Origin: Rhodobiaceae bacterium | GTDB taxonomy: Bacteria > Pseudomonadota > Alphaproteobacteria > Rhizobiales > NORP267 | NCBI GenBank assembly: GCA_020441905.1 | Contig: JAGRLG010000047.1 | Span: 1-45,775 of the forward strand | Direction of reading: 5' to 3' | Length of the DNA stretch: 45,775 nt | Shown here: positions 34,511 to 44,642 of the stretch, piece after piece | Numbering within the stretch: the stretch's first letter is position 1 | How the letters are laid out: the number at the start of each line of letters is the position of its first letter | Translations under genes and position numbers: made by a program | Notes under the pieces: generated by a model | Seen by the model: only the letters and a program-made list of their open reading frames with translations | Databases searched by the model: none | Told to the model about the DNA's origin: nothing

Positions 34511-35202
34511 ATGAGCCTGAGAGCCGCAATCATCCTGTTTCCCGGCATCAACCGCGAACGCGACATGGCGATTGCCGTGCGCGCCGTCACCGGCATCGAG
34601 CCGCACATCGTCTGGCACCGCGAAAGCACCCTGCCCGCCACCGATGTCGTCATCATCCCCGGCGGCTTTTCCTTCGGCGACTATCTGCGCTGCGGCGCCA
34701 TTGCCGCGCGCTCGCCGGTGATGGCCGATGTGGCGGCGAAGGCGAAATCCGGCATGCCGGTGCTTGGCATCTGCAACGGCTTCCAGATCCTCACTGAAGT
34801 CGGGCTGCTGCCTGGCGCCCTGATGCGCAATTCCGGCCTCAAATTCATGTGCAAGGACGTCCACATGCGCGTCGAGCGCGGCGATACCCGCTTTACCTCC
34901 CATTACACCAGGGGCCAGGTCATCCGGGTACCGATCGCCAATGGCGACGGCAACTATTTCGCCGATGCGGAGACGATCGCGCGGCTCGAAGGCGAAGGCC
35001 GCGTGCCTTTCCGCTATTGCGATTCAGACGGCAATGTAACACCCGCCGCCAACCCCAACGGCTCGCTCAACAATATCGCCGGCATCCTCAACGAGGCCGG
35101 CAACGTGCTCGGCATGATGCCCCACCCGGAAGACCTGATCGACCCGCTGCTTGGCGGCACCGACGGCCGGCCGCTGTTCGAAAGCCTGCTGGAGGCAGCG
35201 GC

Positions 35203-35206
<4 letters not shown>
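34511..35206 (+). CDS. purQ: Phosphoribosylformylglycinamidine synthase glutaminase subunit PurQ
   Basis: A 231-residue class I glutamine amidotransferase that supplies ammonia to PurL. The nucleophile is C88 in VLGICNGFQ; the His/Glu of the triad are in MMPHPEDL near the end. Opening [16 protein letters not shown] and [14 protein letters not shown] are family signatures. The stop TGA is overlapped by the GTG start of purL. Confidence 0.96.
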
Positions 35207-37431
<2,225 letters not shown>

Positions 37432-37464
37432 GACGGCGAAACGGGACGAGAGGTTGAAGACGCC

Positions 37465-37701
37465 ATGGCAATGGACGAAAGCGAGATCCGGCGGTTGATC
37501 AAGGAAGCCCTGCCCGACGCCAAGGTGGAAATCCGCGATCTTGCCGGCGACGGCGACCACTATTCGGCCACGGTCGTTTCCGCCGCCTTCCAGGGCAAGA
37601 CGCGGGTGCAGCAGCACCAATTGGTCTATGCCGCGCTCAAGGGCAAGATGGGCGGCCAGTTGCACGCCCTCGCCCTGCAAACCTCAACGCCCGAGGAATG
37701 A
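37465..37701 (+). CDS. BolA family protein
   Basis: A 78-residue BolA-like protein (KH-type fold). It has IRRLIKEALPDAKVEIRDLAGDGDHYSATVVS and the conserved RVQQHQLVYAALKGKMGGQLHALAL with the cluster-ligand His. Monothiol glutaredoxins and BolA proteins form a [2Fe-2S]-bridged heterodimer, and a CGFS glutaredoxin gene follows 126 bases downstream. It is 33 bases after purL on the same strand. Confidence 0.93.
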   Translation: MAMDESEIRRLIKEALPDAKVEIRDLAGDGDHYSATVVSAAFQGKTRVQQHQLVYAALKGKMGGQLHALALQTSTPEE

Positions 37702-37827
37702 GCGGCGGCACGCCACTCCGGCAAGCCGAATCCGGCAGGAAAATACCGGCGCAGCAAACTTGTACCGATTGAATCGCGGTCCGAATTGCCCTACCTATGG
37801 GCAAATCCCAATTTTGGAGTCCTTTTA

Positions 37828-38169
37828 ATGAGTGACATCAACAAGCGCATCGACGACACCGTGAAGGGCAGCGATGTCGTGCTGTTCATGAAGGGCAGCA
37901 AGGCCTTCCCGCAATGCGGCTTTTCAGGCCAGGTGGTGCAGATTCTCGATTATATCGGTATCGACTACAAGGATATCGACGTCCTCGCCGACGAGGAACT
38001 GCGCGCCGGCATCAAGGACTATTCCAACTGGCCGACCATTCCCCAGCTCTATGTGAAAGGCGAGTTCGTCGGCGGCTGCGACATCGTGCGCGAAATGTTC
38101 CAGAGCGGCGAAATCTCGACCTTCCTCACCGAGAAGGGCATCCCGCAAAAGCGCGTCGCCCAGGCCTGA
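37828..38169 (+). CDS. grxD: Monothiol glutaredoxin, CGFS type (Grx4/GrxD)
   Basis: A 113-residue monothiol glutaredoxin that carries and transfers [2Fe-2S] clusters. The active site is CGFS in FPQCGFSGQVVQIL, with the glutathione-binding WPTIPQLYV and GGCDIVREMF segments. TTGGAG stands eight bases before the ATG at 37828. It is the natural partner of the BolA protein encoded immediately upstream. Confidence 0.95.
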   Translation: MSDINKRIDDTVKGSDVVLFMKGSKAFPQCGFSGQVVQILDYIGIDYKDIDVLADEELRAGIKDYSNWPTIPQLYVKGEFVGGCDIVREMFQSGEISTFLTEKGIPQKRVAQA

Positions 38170-38217
38170 CGCCAAGCCGGCGGGGCGCCCCGCCCGGCCG
38201 GCGAGCGGGGGTTTATC

Positions 38218-38586
38218 ATGGACCTGCTGGAAATCTATGCCGATGCGCGCGGCGAAACCCATTTCCGCCGCACCGTGATGGACTTCGAGGTCATGAACTA
38301 TGTCCCGCCCTCAAGTCCGGTCCATATTACCCCCGACATGGCCGTCACGACCGCCAGGTTCCTGGCCGCGCCGGTGGGATGGGACAAGGAATTCCATGCC
38401 ACGCCGCGCCGCCAGCTGGCGGTGCTGCTGAAGGGACATGCGACCTTTGCTGTCAGCGATGGCGAAACCCTGGCTGTCGGCCCCGGCAGAGTCATCCTGC
38501 TGAACGACAAGGCCAGCAAGGGCCACCTGACACAGGTCCAGGACGGCGAGGACGCACTCTTTCTCCTCATCGGCCTCGAGGGCTGA
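38218..38586 (+). CDS. Small cupin-domain protein
   Basis: A 122-residue protein with one cupin beta-barrel. The second cupin motif region is RRQLAVLLKGHATFAVSDGETLAVGPGRVILLNDKASKGHLTQ, summarised as LKGHATFAVSDG and VGPGRVILLNDKASKGH. The canonical first-motif His pair is replaced by EFHATPRRQ, which keeps one His, so metal binding is uncertain. GGGGG precedes the ATG. No function can be assigned. Confidence 0.75.
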   Translation: MDLLEIYADARGETHFRRTVMDFEVMNYVPPSSPVHITPDMAVTTARFLAAPVGWDKEFHATPRRQLAVLLKGHATFAVSDGETLAVGPGRVILLNDKASKGHLTQVQDGEDALFLLIGLEG

Positions 38587-38690
38587 ACCCCGCGGCCGCG
38601 CGCCCGACTGCCAATTTGCCACAGCCCATTGTTGGCGATTGCCGGTGCTAGGCACCAGGTTTACTATCGGCGCCGAGGGGAGACCGCCGG

Positions 38691-39314
38691 GTGACTGACA
38701 TCGACCGACGCCATTTGATCCTGGCTCTGGCAGCTTCGGCGGCGCTTGCCGCGGCGCCGGGTCCGGCGGCGGCAGCCCAGGCCTGCCGCACCGAAAGCGG
38801 CGTCCGCCATTGCTTCTCGCGGCTCCAGGGAAAAATCCAGACCCAGGCCACCCAGACCCAGAATCGCAGCCAGTGGTGCTGGGCCGCCGCGCTGTCGATC
38901 ATTTTCGATCACTACGGCTATTCCGTAAGCCAGGAGCGGATCGTCGGCGATGTCTGGGGCCAAGTCACGGACATGCCGCGCCATGTCGATGGCATCATGC
39001 GGGACATCAACCGCGTCTGGATCGATGACAAGGGCCGCCACTTTCGCGCTATCGGCGCCCGGCTCACCCTCGACAGCGAGGAATTGCCGGTCCAGGCAGC
39101 CCGTGCCCTTGCCCGCAACCAGCCCTTGATCGTCGGCCTGCCCTATCATGCCGTCGTGCTGACCGAAATGCGCTGGCGCGTCAGCGAACTGGGCAAGTCA
39201 TTCGTCGATGACCTCATTGTCTCCGACCCGCGCGAAGGCAGAAAGCGCAACCTCACCGTCGAGGAGCGGCTCTATACCCGTTTTGTCGCTTCGGTCGATG
39301 TGGCGGCGCGCTGA
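38691..39314 (+). CDS. Exported papain-like cysteine protease (AvrRpt2/C39-like)
   Basis: A 207-residue protein with an N-terminal signal peptide (RRHLILALAASAALAAAPGPAAA, cleavage near residue 29); the twin Arg suggests possible Tat export. The papain-type catalytic set is complete: Q57 for the oxyanion hole six residues before C63 in QWCWAAALSIIFDHYG, H153 in YHAVVL and D179 in VSDPREG. This QxxxxxCWAA pattern is found in AvrRpt2-like and other peptidase C39-like families. The start is a GTG at 38691 after GAGGGGAG. The protein is single-domain, with no partner gene in sight. Confidence 0.8.
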   Translation: MTDIDRRHLILALAASAALAAAPGPAAAAQACRTESGVRHCFSRLQGKIQTQATQTQNRSQWCWAAALSIIFDHYGYSVSQERIVGDVWGQVTDMPRHVDGIMRDINRVWIDDKGRHFRAIGARLTLDSEELPVQAARALARNQPLIVGLPYHAVVLTEMRWRVSELGKSFVDDLIVSDPREGRKRNLTVEERLYTRFVASVDVAAR

Positions 39315-39356
39315 CAGCGGCCGAATTCGCTTCGCCAAGAACCGCCAGGGCAAATG

Positions 39357-39386
39357 AAAAGGCCGCTTCGCGGGAAGCGGCCTTTT
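39357..39386. terminator. Strong bidirectional terminator between the protease and rpsD genes
   Basis: AAAAGGCCGCTTC (39357-39369) pairs perfectly with GAAGCGGCCTTTT (39374-39386) over a GCGG loop. A-rich and T-rich flanks give a poly-U end on both strands, so it can terminate both the convergent protease gene and rpsD. Confidence 0.9.
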
Positions 39387-39411
39387 GCAAAAAACGGAGA
39401 ACCGGCCCTGG

Positions 39412-40029
39412 TTAGCGCGAGTAGAATTCCACCACCAGGTTCGGTTCCATCATCACCGGATAGGGCACATCGGCCAGAACCGGGACGCGCGTCAGCTTTG
39501 CCGTCAGCTTGTTGTGATCGGCATCGACATAGTCGGGCACGTCGCGCTCGGCCGACTGGGTCGCTTCCAGCACCAGCGCCAGCTCGCGCGACTTCTCGCG
39601 CACCTCGATGACGTCGCCGACCTTGCAGCGATAGCTGGCGATATTGACGCGCGCGCCATTGACCTTGACGTGGCCGTGATTGACGAACTGGCGCGCCGCG
39701 AACACGGTCGGCACGAATTTGGCGCGGTAGACGATGGCGTCAAGCCGGCTTTCCAGCAGGCCGATCAGGTTTTCCGGCGTATCGCCGCGCATCCGCTCCG
39801 CTTCCTGATAGGTGCGCCTGAACTGCTTTTCGGTCAGCGAACCGTAATAGCCCTTCAGCATCTGCTTGGCGCGCAGCTGCACGCCGAAATCGGAAAGCTT
39901 GCTCTTGCGCCGCTGGCCATGCTCGCCGGGGCCGTATTCGCGCCGGTTGACCGGGCTCTTGGACCGGCCCCAGATATTCTGGCCCATGCGCCGGTCGATT
40001 TTATATTTCGCAGAAATGCGCTTGCTCAT
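39412..40029 (-). CDS. rpsD: 30S ribosomal protein S4
   Basis: A 205-residue primary rRNA-binding protein of the small subunit, which nucleates 16S rRNA folding. It has [30 protein letters not shown], and an S4 RNA-binding domain [17 protein letters not shown] followed by [14 protein letters not shown]. The zinc-type cysteines of some bacterial S4 proteins are absent. The ATG at 40029 has TTGGAGAG upstream. Monocistronic by context. Confidence 0.97.
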   Translation of the reverse strand: MSKRISAKYKIDRRMGQNIWGRSKSPVNRREYGPGEHGQRRKSKLSDFGVQLRAKQMLKGYYGSLTEKQFRRTYQEAERMRGDTPENLIGLLESRLDAIVYRAKFVPTVFAARQFVNHGHVKVNGARVNIASYRCKVGDVIEVREKSRELALVLEATQSAERDVPDYVDADHNKLTAKLTRVPVLADVPYPVMMEPNLVVEFYSR

Positions 40030-40145
40030 CGCTGTCTCTCCAAAAAGCCAACACCAGAGAGACGCGCCCTCCTTTGCCCCTTTTTTCGGGGCCGACAGGT
40101 ATCCGGTCACGCTTGAACCGGCGCCGCGGGTGCGTCAAACAGTTA

Positions 40146-40164
40146 CGCGGGCCCAAAGCCCGCG
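40146..40164 (-). terminator. Hairpin downstream of murI
   Basis: CGCGGGC (40146-40152) pairs with GCCCGCG (40158-40164) over a CCAAA loop, 40 bases after the murI stop. There is no T run, so it may be a Rho-assisted terminator or part of the rpsD leader. Confidence 0.35.
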
Positions 40165-40203
40165 CTTGTGAGGCCAGTCCCTACACGCTTCACCGCCTCT
40201 CTG

Positions 40204-41076
40204 TCAATTGCCCGCTGGCCCCTGTGGCGCCCCGGCCCCGCCCTGCGGGCCGGGTGCCAGATTGCCGGCCTCGAGGCCGAGGCCGAGCAGGGCCCCGCGC
40301 AGCGGCGCCGCCAGCTCGCGACGGGCGGTAAACAGCGCCCTTTCCGCCCCCCCCGGAGCGTCGCCCGGAGCGCGCGCCAGAGCGCCCCCCGGCTTCAGGT
40401 CTGCCAGCACGTCGCCGATGCGGCGCGCAATCGCCGCGGCCGGGTCGATCCATGCCACATCCCATGGCGCGGCGGCGGCAAGCTCGTCCAGGAGAAGCGG
40501 ATAATGAGTGCAGGCCAGCACGACGTGATCCGTGCGCCGCCCATCCATCTCGCGAAAGGCTGGCTCGATTTCGGCCCGGACCATGCCTGGATCGACCTTC
40601 TCGCCCGCCAGCTTGGCTTCGGCGAGAGCGGCCAGATTCGCGGCGCCGACCAGGGTGACCTCGCAATGGCCGGCGAAATCGCGGATCAGCGCGCCGGTAT
40701 AGTCCCGCTTGACCGTGCCCGGCGTTGCCAGCACCGAGATCAGCCCGCTCCTGGTGCGCTCGGCGGCCGGTTTGATCGCCGGAACCGTGCCCACAAAGGG
40801 CATGGAAAAACGCGCCCGGAGCGCGGGCAGCACCAGCGTCGAGGCGGTGTTGCAGGCGATCACGCAGATATCGGGATTCAATTCGCCGACAAGCCGCTCG
40901 AACAGGGCGATGACATGGGCGACCAATGCGTCTTCCTGCCAGGCGCCATAGGGAAAGCCGGCATTGTCGGCGACATAGGTCAGCCGCGCATGCGCCAGCT
41001 GGCGGCGCGCCTCGCGCAGCACGGTCAGCCCGCCAACGCCTGAATCGAAGATCAGAATATGTGGCCCAGCCGCCAT
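40204..41076 (-). CDS. murI: Glutamate racemase
   Basis: A 290-residue cofactor-independent racemase that makes D-glutamate for peptidoglycan. The two catalytic cysteines are C75 in VIACNTAST and C189 in [13 protein letters not shown]. It opens [18 protein letters not shown] and has [11 protein letters not shown]. The last ~35 residues are a Gly/Ala/Pro-rich low-complexity tail ([15 protein letters not shown]). It follows trmJ by 27 bases on the same strand. Confidence 0.96.
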   Translation of the reverse strand: MAAGPHILIFDSGVGGLTVLREARRQLAHARLTYVADNAGFPYGAWQEDALVAHVIALFERLVGELNPDICVIACNTASTLVLPALRARFSMPFVGTVPAIKPAAERTRSGLISVLATPGTVKRDYTGALIRDFAGHCEVTLVGAANLAALAEAKLAGEKVDPGMVRAEIEPAFREMDGRRTDHVVLACTHYPLLLDELAAAAPWDVAWIDPAAAIARRIGDVLADLKPGGALARAPGDAPGGAERALFTARRELAAPLRGALLGLGLEAGNLAPGPQGGAGAPQGPAGN

Positions 41077-41103
41077 GTCCTGCCCATCCGTCGCGACCGG
41101 GCC

Positions 41104-41931
41104 TCAGCCGCGTTCCCTGCCCGGCTCGCCGGCCTGCGCGCCCGCGCCCCTGCGCTTTCGCCCCAGACCGCGCTCGCGCGGCGTAACCAGCGCATGGATC
41201 ACCCCGCGCAGGCTGCGCACCTCCTGCTCGCTCAGTTCCGCCCGTTGCAGCATGGCCCGCAGATTGCGCACCATCGCCGGGCGTTTTTCCGGCGGATAGA
41301 GATGGCCGGCTTCATCGAGCGCCCCTTCCAAATGCTCGAACAGGGCGAACAGATCGCTGCGCTTGGCCGGCGTTTGGACGCGGCGGTAATCCGCCGCCTC
41401 GACATCGCCGCGCCCGGCCGCCTGAAACCATTCATAGCCGATCAGCAGCACCGCCTGGGCCAGGTTGAAGGATGCAAAGCCCGGATTGGCCGGAAAGGTC
41501 AAGAGCTGGTCGGACAGCGACACCTCCTCGTTGTTGAGGCCCCAGCGCTCGCGCCCGAACAGCACGCCGACCTGCTGGCCGGCGCCGATCCGCGCCACCA
41601 TGTCGGGCGCCGCGCTGGCCGGGATGGAAACCGGCTTGGTGACATCGCGCGCCCGCGCCGTCGTGGCATAGACGTGGTTGAGATCGGCCACCGCCTCGGC
41701 GACGGTGTCGAACACGCGCACCGCGTCGATAACGAAATCGGCGCCAGAGGCCGCCGCCCGCGCACGCTCGCTGGGCCAGCCGTCCCGCGGATTGACGATG
41801 CGCAGGTCGGACAGCGCGAAATTGGCCATGGCCCGCGCCGCCGTGCCGATATTCTCGCCCAGCTGCGGCTCCACCAGTACGATCGCCGGCGCCGCGCCGG
41901 TTTCGATGCGTTTCTTGTCCGATCCTGCCAT
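41104..41931 (-). CDS. trmJ: tRNA (cytidine/uridine-2'-O-)-methyltransferase TrmJ
   Basis: A 275-residue SPOUT-class RNA methyltransferase, which methylates the ribose at position 32 of certain tRNAs in E. coli. The SpoU motifs are LVEPQLGENIGTAARAMANF, VGVLFGRERWGLNNEEV and LTFPANPGFASFNLAQAVLL, which form the trefoil-knot SAM site. The C-terminal ~110 residues include a family extension and a basic, low-complexity end (RGLGRKRRGAGAQ). The gene is divergent from icd. Confidence 0.93.
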   Translation of the reverse strand: MAGSDKKRIETGAAPAIVLVEPQLGENIGTAARAMANFALSDLRIVNPRDGWPSERARAAASGADFVIDAVRVFDTVAEAVADLNHVYATTARARDVTKPVSIPASAAPDMVARIGAGQQVGVLFGRERWGLNNEEVSLSDQLLTFPANPGFASFNLAQAVLLIGYEWFQAAGRGDVEAADYRRVQTPAKRSDLFALFEHLEGALDEAGHLYPPEKRPAMVRNLRAMLQRAELSEQEVRSLRGVIHALVTPRERGLGRKRRGAGAQAGEPGRERG

Positions 41932-42030
41932 CGGCTGCTGTTACCCCCTTCGCGGCGCCGCGTAAAGCCGATTGCAGCCGCCACCGGCGCGCAAAGCGCG
42001 CGCCGCGTCACTTACTCCCTTCGCCTCACT

Positions 42031-42058
42031 TTGCAGCGCAGCACTGCGATGCTATAGG
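42031..42058 (+). promoter_or_regulatory. Probable icd promoter
   Basis: TTGCAG (42031-42036) and TATAGG (42053-42058) are spaced by 16 bases, about 90 bases before the icd start. The fit is moderate but it is the best pair in this divergent gap. Confidence 0.45.
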
Positions 42059-42146
42059 GGGCGCGGAATTCACGGCCCGGCCCCTCCGGCCCAGCGCCGC
42101 CGAGGCATAGAACCAGCCAGCAACACAAGTAAACGAGGATGTATCG

Positions 42147-43364
42147 ATGGCGAAGATCAAGGTCGACAACCCGGTCGTCGAGATGGACGGCGACGAGATG
42201 ACCCGGATCATCTGGCAGTATATCAAGGACAAGCTGATCCACCCCTATCTCGACATCGACCTGGAATATTACGACCTGGGCATGGAACACCGCGATGCCA
42301 CCAATGACCAGGTCACCATCGATGCCGCCAATGCCACCCGCAAGCACGGCGTCGGCGTCAAATGCGCCACCATCACCCCGGACGAGGCCCGCGTCGAGGA
42401 ATTCGGGCTGAAGAAGATGTGGAAGTCGCCCAACGGCACCATCCGCAACATTCTCGGCGGCGTCATCTTCCGCGAACCGATCATCTGCAAGAACGTGCCC
42501 CGCCTGGTGCCGGGCTGGACCCAGCCGATCATCATCGGCCGTCATGCCTATGGCGACCAGTACCGCGCCACCGATTTCCGCTTCCCCGGCAAGGGCAAGC
42601 TGACGATCAAGTTCGTCGGCGACGACGGCAAGGTGATCGAGCACGAGGTGTTCGACGCGCCGGGCGCCGGGGTCACCATGGCGATGTACAATCTCGACCA
42701 GTCGATCATCGATTTCGCCCGCGCCAGCATGAACTACGCCCTGCAGCGCGGCTATCCGCTCTACCTGTCGACCAAGAACACGATCATGAAAGCCTATGAC
42801 GGCCGCTTCAAGGATCTGTTCCAGGAGGTTTTCGAAAAGGAATTCGCCGATCAGTACAAGAAGGCCGGCATCACCTATGAGCACCGCCTGATCGACGACA
42901 TGGTCGCGGCGGCCCTGAAATGGTCCGGCGGCTATGTCTGGGCCTGCAAGAACTATGACGGCGACGTGCAGTCCGACACCGTGGCCCAGGGCTTCGGCTC
43001 GCTCGGTCTCATGACTTCGGTGCTGATGTCGCCGGATGGGCGCACCGTGGAGGCCGAGGCCGCCCACGGCACCGTTACCCGCCACTACCGCCAGCATCAG
43101 AAAGGCGAGAAGACCTCGACCAATTCGACCGCGTCGATCTTCGCCTGGACCCGCGGCCTGTCCCATCGCGCCAAGCTCGACGGCAATGACGCCCTGGCCA
43201 AGTTCGCCTCGACCCTGGAAAAGGTCACCGTGCAGACCATCGAACAGGGCAAGATGACCAAGGATCTGGCGCTGTTGGTCGGCCCCGACCAGCCCTGGCT
43301 GACCACCACCGGCTTCCTCGACGCCGTGGACGAAAACCTCCAGGCGGCGATGGCCACCGCCTGA
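42147..43364 (+). CDS. icd: NADP-dependent isocitrate dehydrogenase
   Basis: A 405-residue dimeric IDH of the type shared with eukaryotes, which oxidises isocitrate to 2-oxoglutarate in the TCA cycle. Substrate motifs are [20 protein letters not shown], with [26 protein letters not shown] (YGDQYRATD); metal ligands are in [12 protein letters not shown] and [20 protein letters not shown]. The nucleotide site [12 protein letters not shown] is the NADP form, including the His and Arg that contact the 2'-phosphate. GAGGA precedes the ATG. Confidence 0.97.
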   Translation: MAKIKVDNPVVEMDGDEMTRIIWQYIKDKLIHPYLDIDLEYYDLGMEHRDATNDQVTIDAANATRKHGVGVKCATITPDEARVEEFGLKKMWKSPNGTIRNILGGVIFREPIICKNVPRLVPGWTQPIIIGRHAYGDQYRATDFRFPGKGKLTIKFVGDDGKVIEHEVFDAPGAGVTMAMYNLDQSIIDFARASMNYALQRGYPLYLSTKNTIMKAYDGRFKDLFQEVFEKEFADQYKKAGITYEHRLIDDMVAAALKWSGGYVWACKNYDGDVQSDTVAQGFGSLGLMTSVLMSPDGRTVEAEAAHGTVTRHYRQHQKGEKTSTNSTASIFAWTRGLSHRAKLDGNDALAKFASTLEKVTVQTIEQGKMTKDLALLVGPDQPWLTTTGFLDAVDENLQAAMATA

Positions 43365-43403
43365 CGCCTGGCCGCCCCTCGCGGCTCGAAAACCTGCCGG
43401 TCG

Positions 43404-43437
43404 CGGCGGCGCCCTCTAGGGGCGCCGCCGTTCTTTT
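43404..43437 (+). terminator. icd terminator containing the stop codon of the channel gene
   Basis: CGGCGGCGCCC (43404-43414) pairs perfectly with GGGCGCCGCCG (43420-43430) over a TCTAG loop, followed by TTCTTTT. It lies 40 bases after the icd stop. The minus-strand stop TAG of the channel gene (43416-43418) is in the loop, and its last codons (Arg-Arg-Arg-Pro) form one arm. Confidence 0.85.
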
Positions 43438-44600
43438 GCCCGCCGCTCGCGCGCCGCGGCGCGGATCTGCTTGCGCAATTCGTCATTGTCCCGCAGCAGG
43501 CGATCGAATTCATCGCGTTCCAGCACCAGAAGATCGCAATTGGAAACCGCTGTCGCCGTCACTTGCTCAAGAGAATCCGTTTCATCGAGGGTTTCGTCGC
43601 CGAAATAGTCACCTGCCTCCAATAGGTGCTGGCGGCCGTGAACCTTCAGCGAAACCTCGCCGGAAGCTATGAACCAGATCGCATCGACATTCTCGCCCTC
43701 GCGAAGGATGCGCGCCCCGGCCGGAAAGGACTGCGAACGCAGCCCCGACATCAGCTTGCCGATCGCCGCCGCGTTGAGGCGGGAAAAAAGCGGCACCTTG
43801 GCGACCATGCTCCAGGTGACAACAAACTCGCGCTTGTTGATTTCCTGGGCAAAGCCGGTGGCGACGATGCCGATCGGCAGCGCGAACATGCCAAGGCCGA
43901 AGATCATGACGACGCCGCCGAAAACTCGCCCCGCTGTGGTGACCGGCACGACATCGCCATAGCCGACGGTCGTCAGCGTCGCCAGCGCCCACCAAGCCGA
44001 CGCCGGAACGCTGCCGAACACCTCGGGCTGCGCCTCGCGCTCGAGGAAATAGATGATGGTGGCGGAAAAAAGCAGCAGCGACATCATGACGATCAGCGCG
44101 CCATACAGGGCCCGCCGTTCATTGGCCAGCACGCGGCCCAGGGTCTGCAGCGCCGGCGAATAGCGCGCCAGCTTGAAAAACCGCAGCAGCCGCAAAACGC
44201 GCAGCACGCGCAGGTCGAGCGTAAACAGGAAGGCGAGGTAAAAGGGCAGAATTGCCGCCAGATCGACAATGAGTAGCGGCCTTCTGGCAAAGCGCCAGCG
44301 CGCGCGCCAGTGCGGAAGATGGCGCAGCGGCGGCAACTCGACGCAAGCCCATAGCCGCGCCACATATTCGACCGTGAAAATGCCCACCGAAACGACGTCG
44401 AACCATTCCAGCAGCGCATGATAGGGCGCCGCCAGGGACTCGACCGTCTGCATTGCGAAAGCAATCACATTGAGAATGATCAGGGCAACGATAAAGGCGT
44501 CGAACGCCGTGCTCAGCCGGTCGTCGGCGTGGCCGGCCTCCAGCACCTCATGGGCGCGCCGGCGCAGGGCCGTCAGCTCCCAGCTCTTCCTTTTCCGCAT
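43416..44600 (-). CDS. Voltage-gated-type potassium channel with cyclic-nucleotide-like C-terminal domain
   Basis: A 394-residue six-helix channel subunit of the MlotiK1 type. Transmembrane helices S1-S4 span ~30-145; S4 is voltage-sensor-like with Arg at every third position (LRVLRVLRLLRFFKLAR). The pore loop carries the potassium selectivity filter TTVGYGD (210-216), and S6 follows (VFGGVVMIFGLGMFALPIGI). Residues ~265-372 form a cNMP-binding-like domain. Its phosphate-binding cassette is degenerate: G334-D335 where G-E is expected, and EQVTATA in place of the PRSATA consensus, so the ligand-binding Arg is Val. It may not bind cAMP/cGMP. The C-terminus is very basic (RERRAKERRRP). Tetramer in the inner membrane by family. 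Confidence 0.9.
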   Translation of the reverse strand: MRKRKSWELTALRRRAHEVLEAGHADDRLSTAFDAFIVALIILNVIAFAMQTVESLAAPYHALLEWFDVVSVGIFTVEYVARLWACVELPPLRHLPHWRARWRFARRPLLIVDLAAILPFYLAFLFTLDLRVLRVLRLLRFFKLARYSPALQTLGRVLANERRALYGALIVMMSLLLFSATIIYFLEREAQPEVFGSVPASAWWALATLTTVGYGDVVPVTTAGRVFGGVVMIFGLGMFALPIGIVATGFAQEINKREFVVTWSMVAKVPLFSRLNAAAIGKLMSGLRSQSFPAGARILREGENVDAIWFIASGEVSLKVHGRQHLLEAGDYFGDETLDETDSLEQVTATAVSNCDLLVLERDEFDRLLRDNDELRKQIRAAARERRAKERRRP

Positions 44601-44642
44601 CGCAGCCCCCCGTCATGTCCCGGGCGGCGCCGCGGCATGAGG

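Noticed and set aside
34849..35202. N-terminal extension of the purL frame
   Set aside because: It is in purQ in another frame. The GTGA overlap and GGAGG place the start at 35203.
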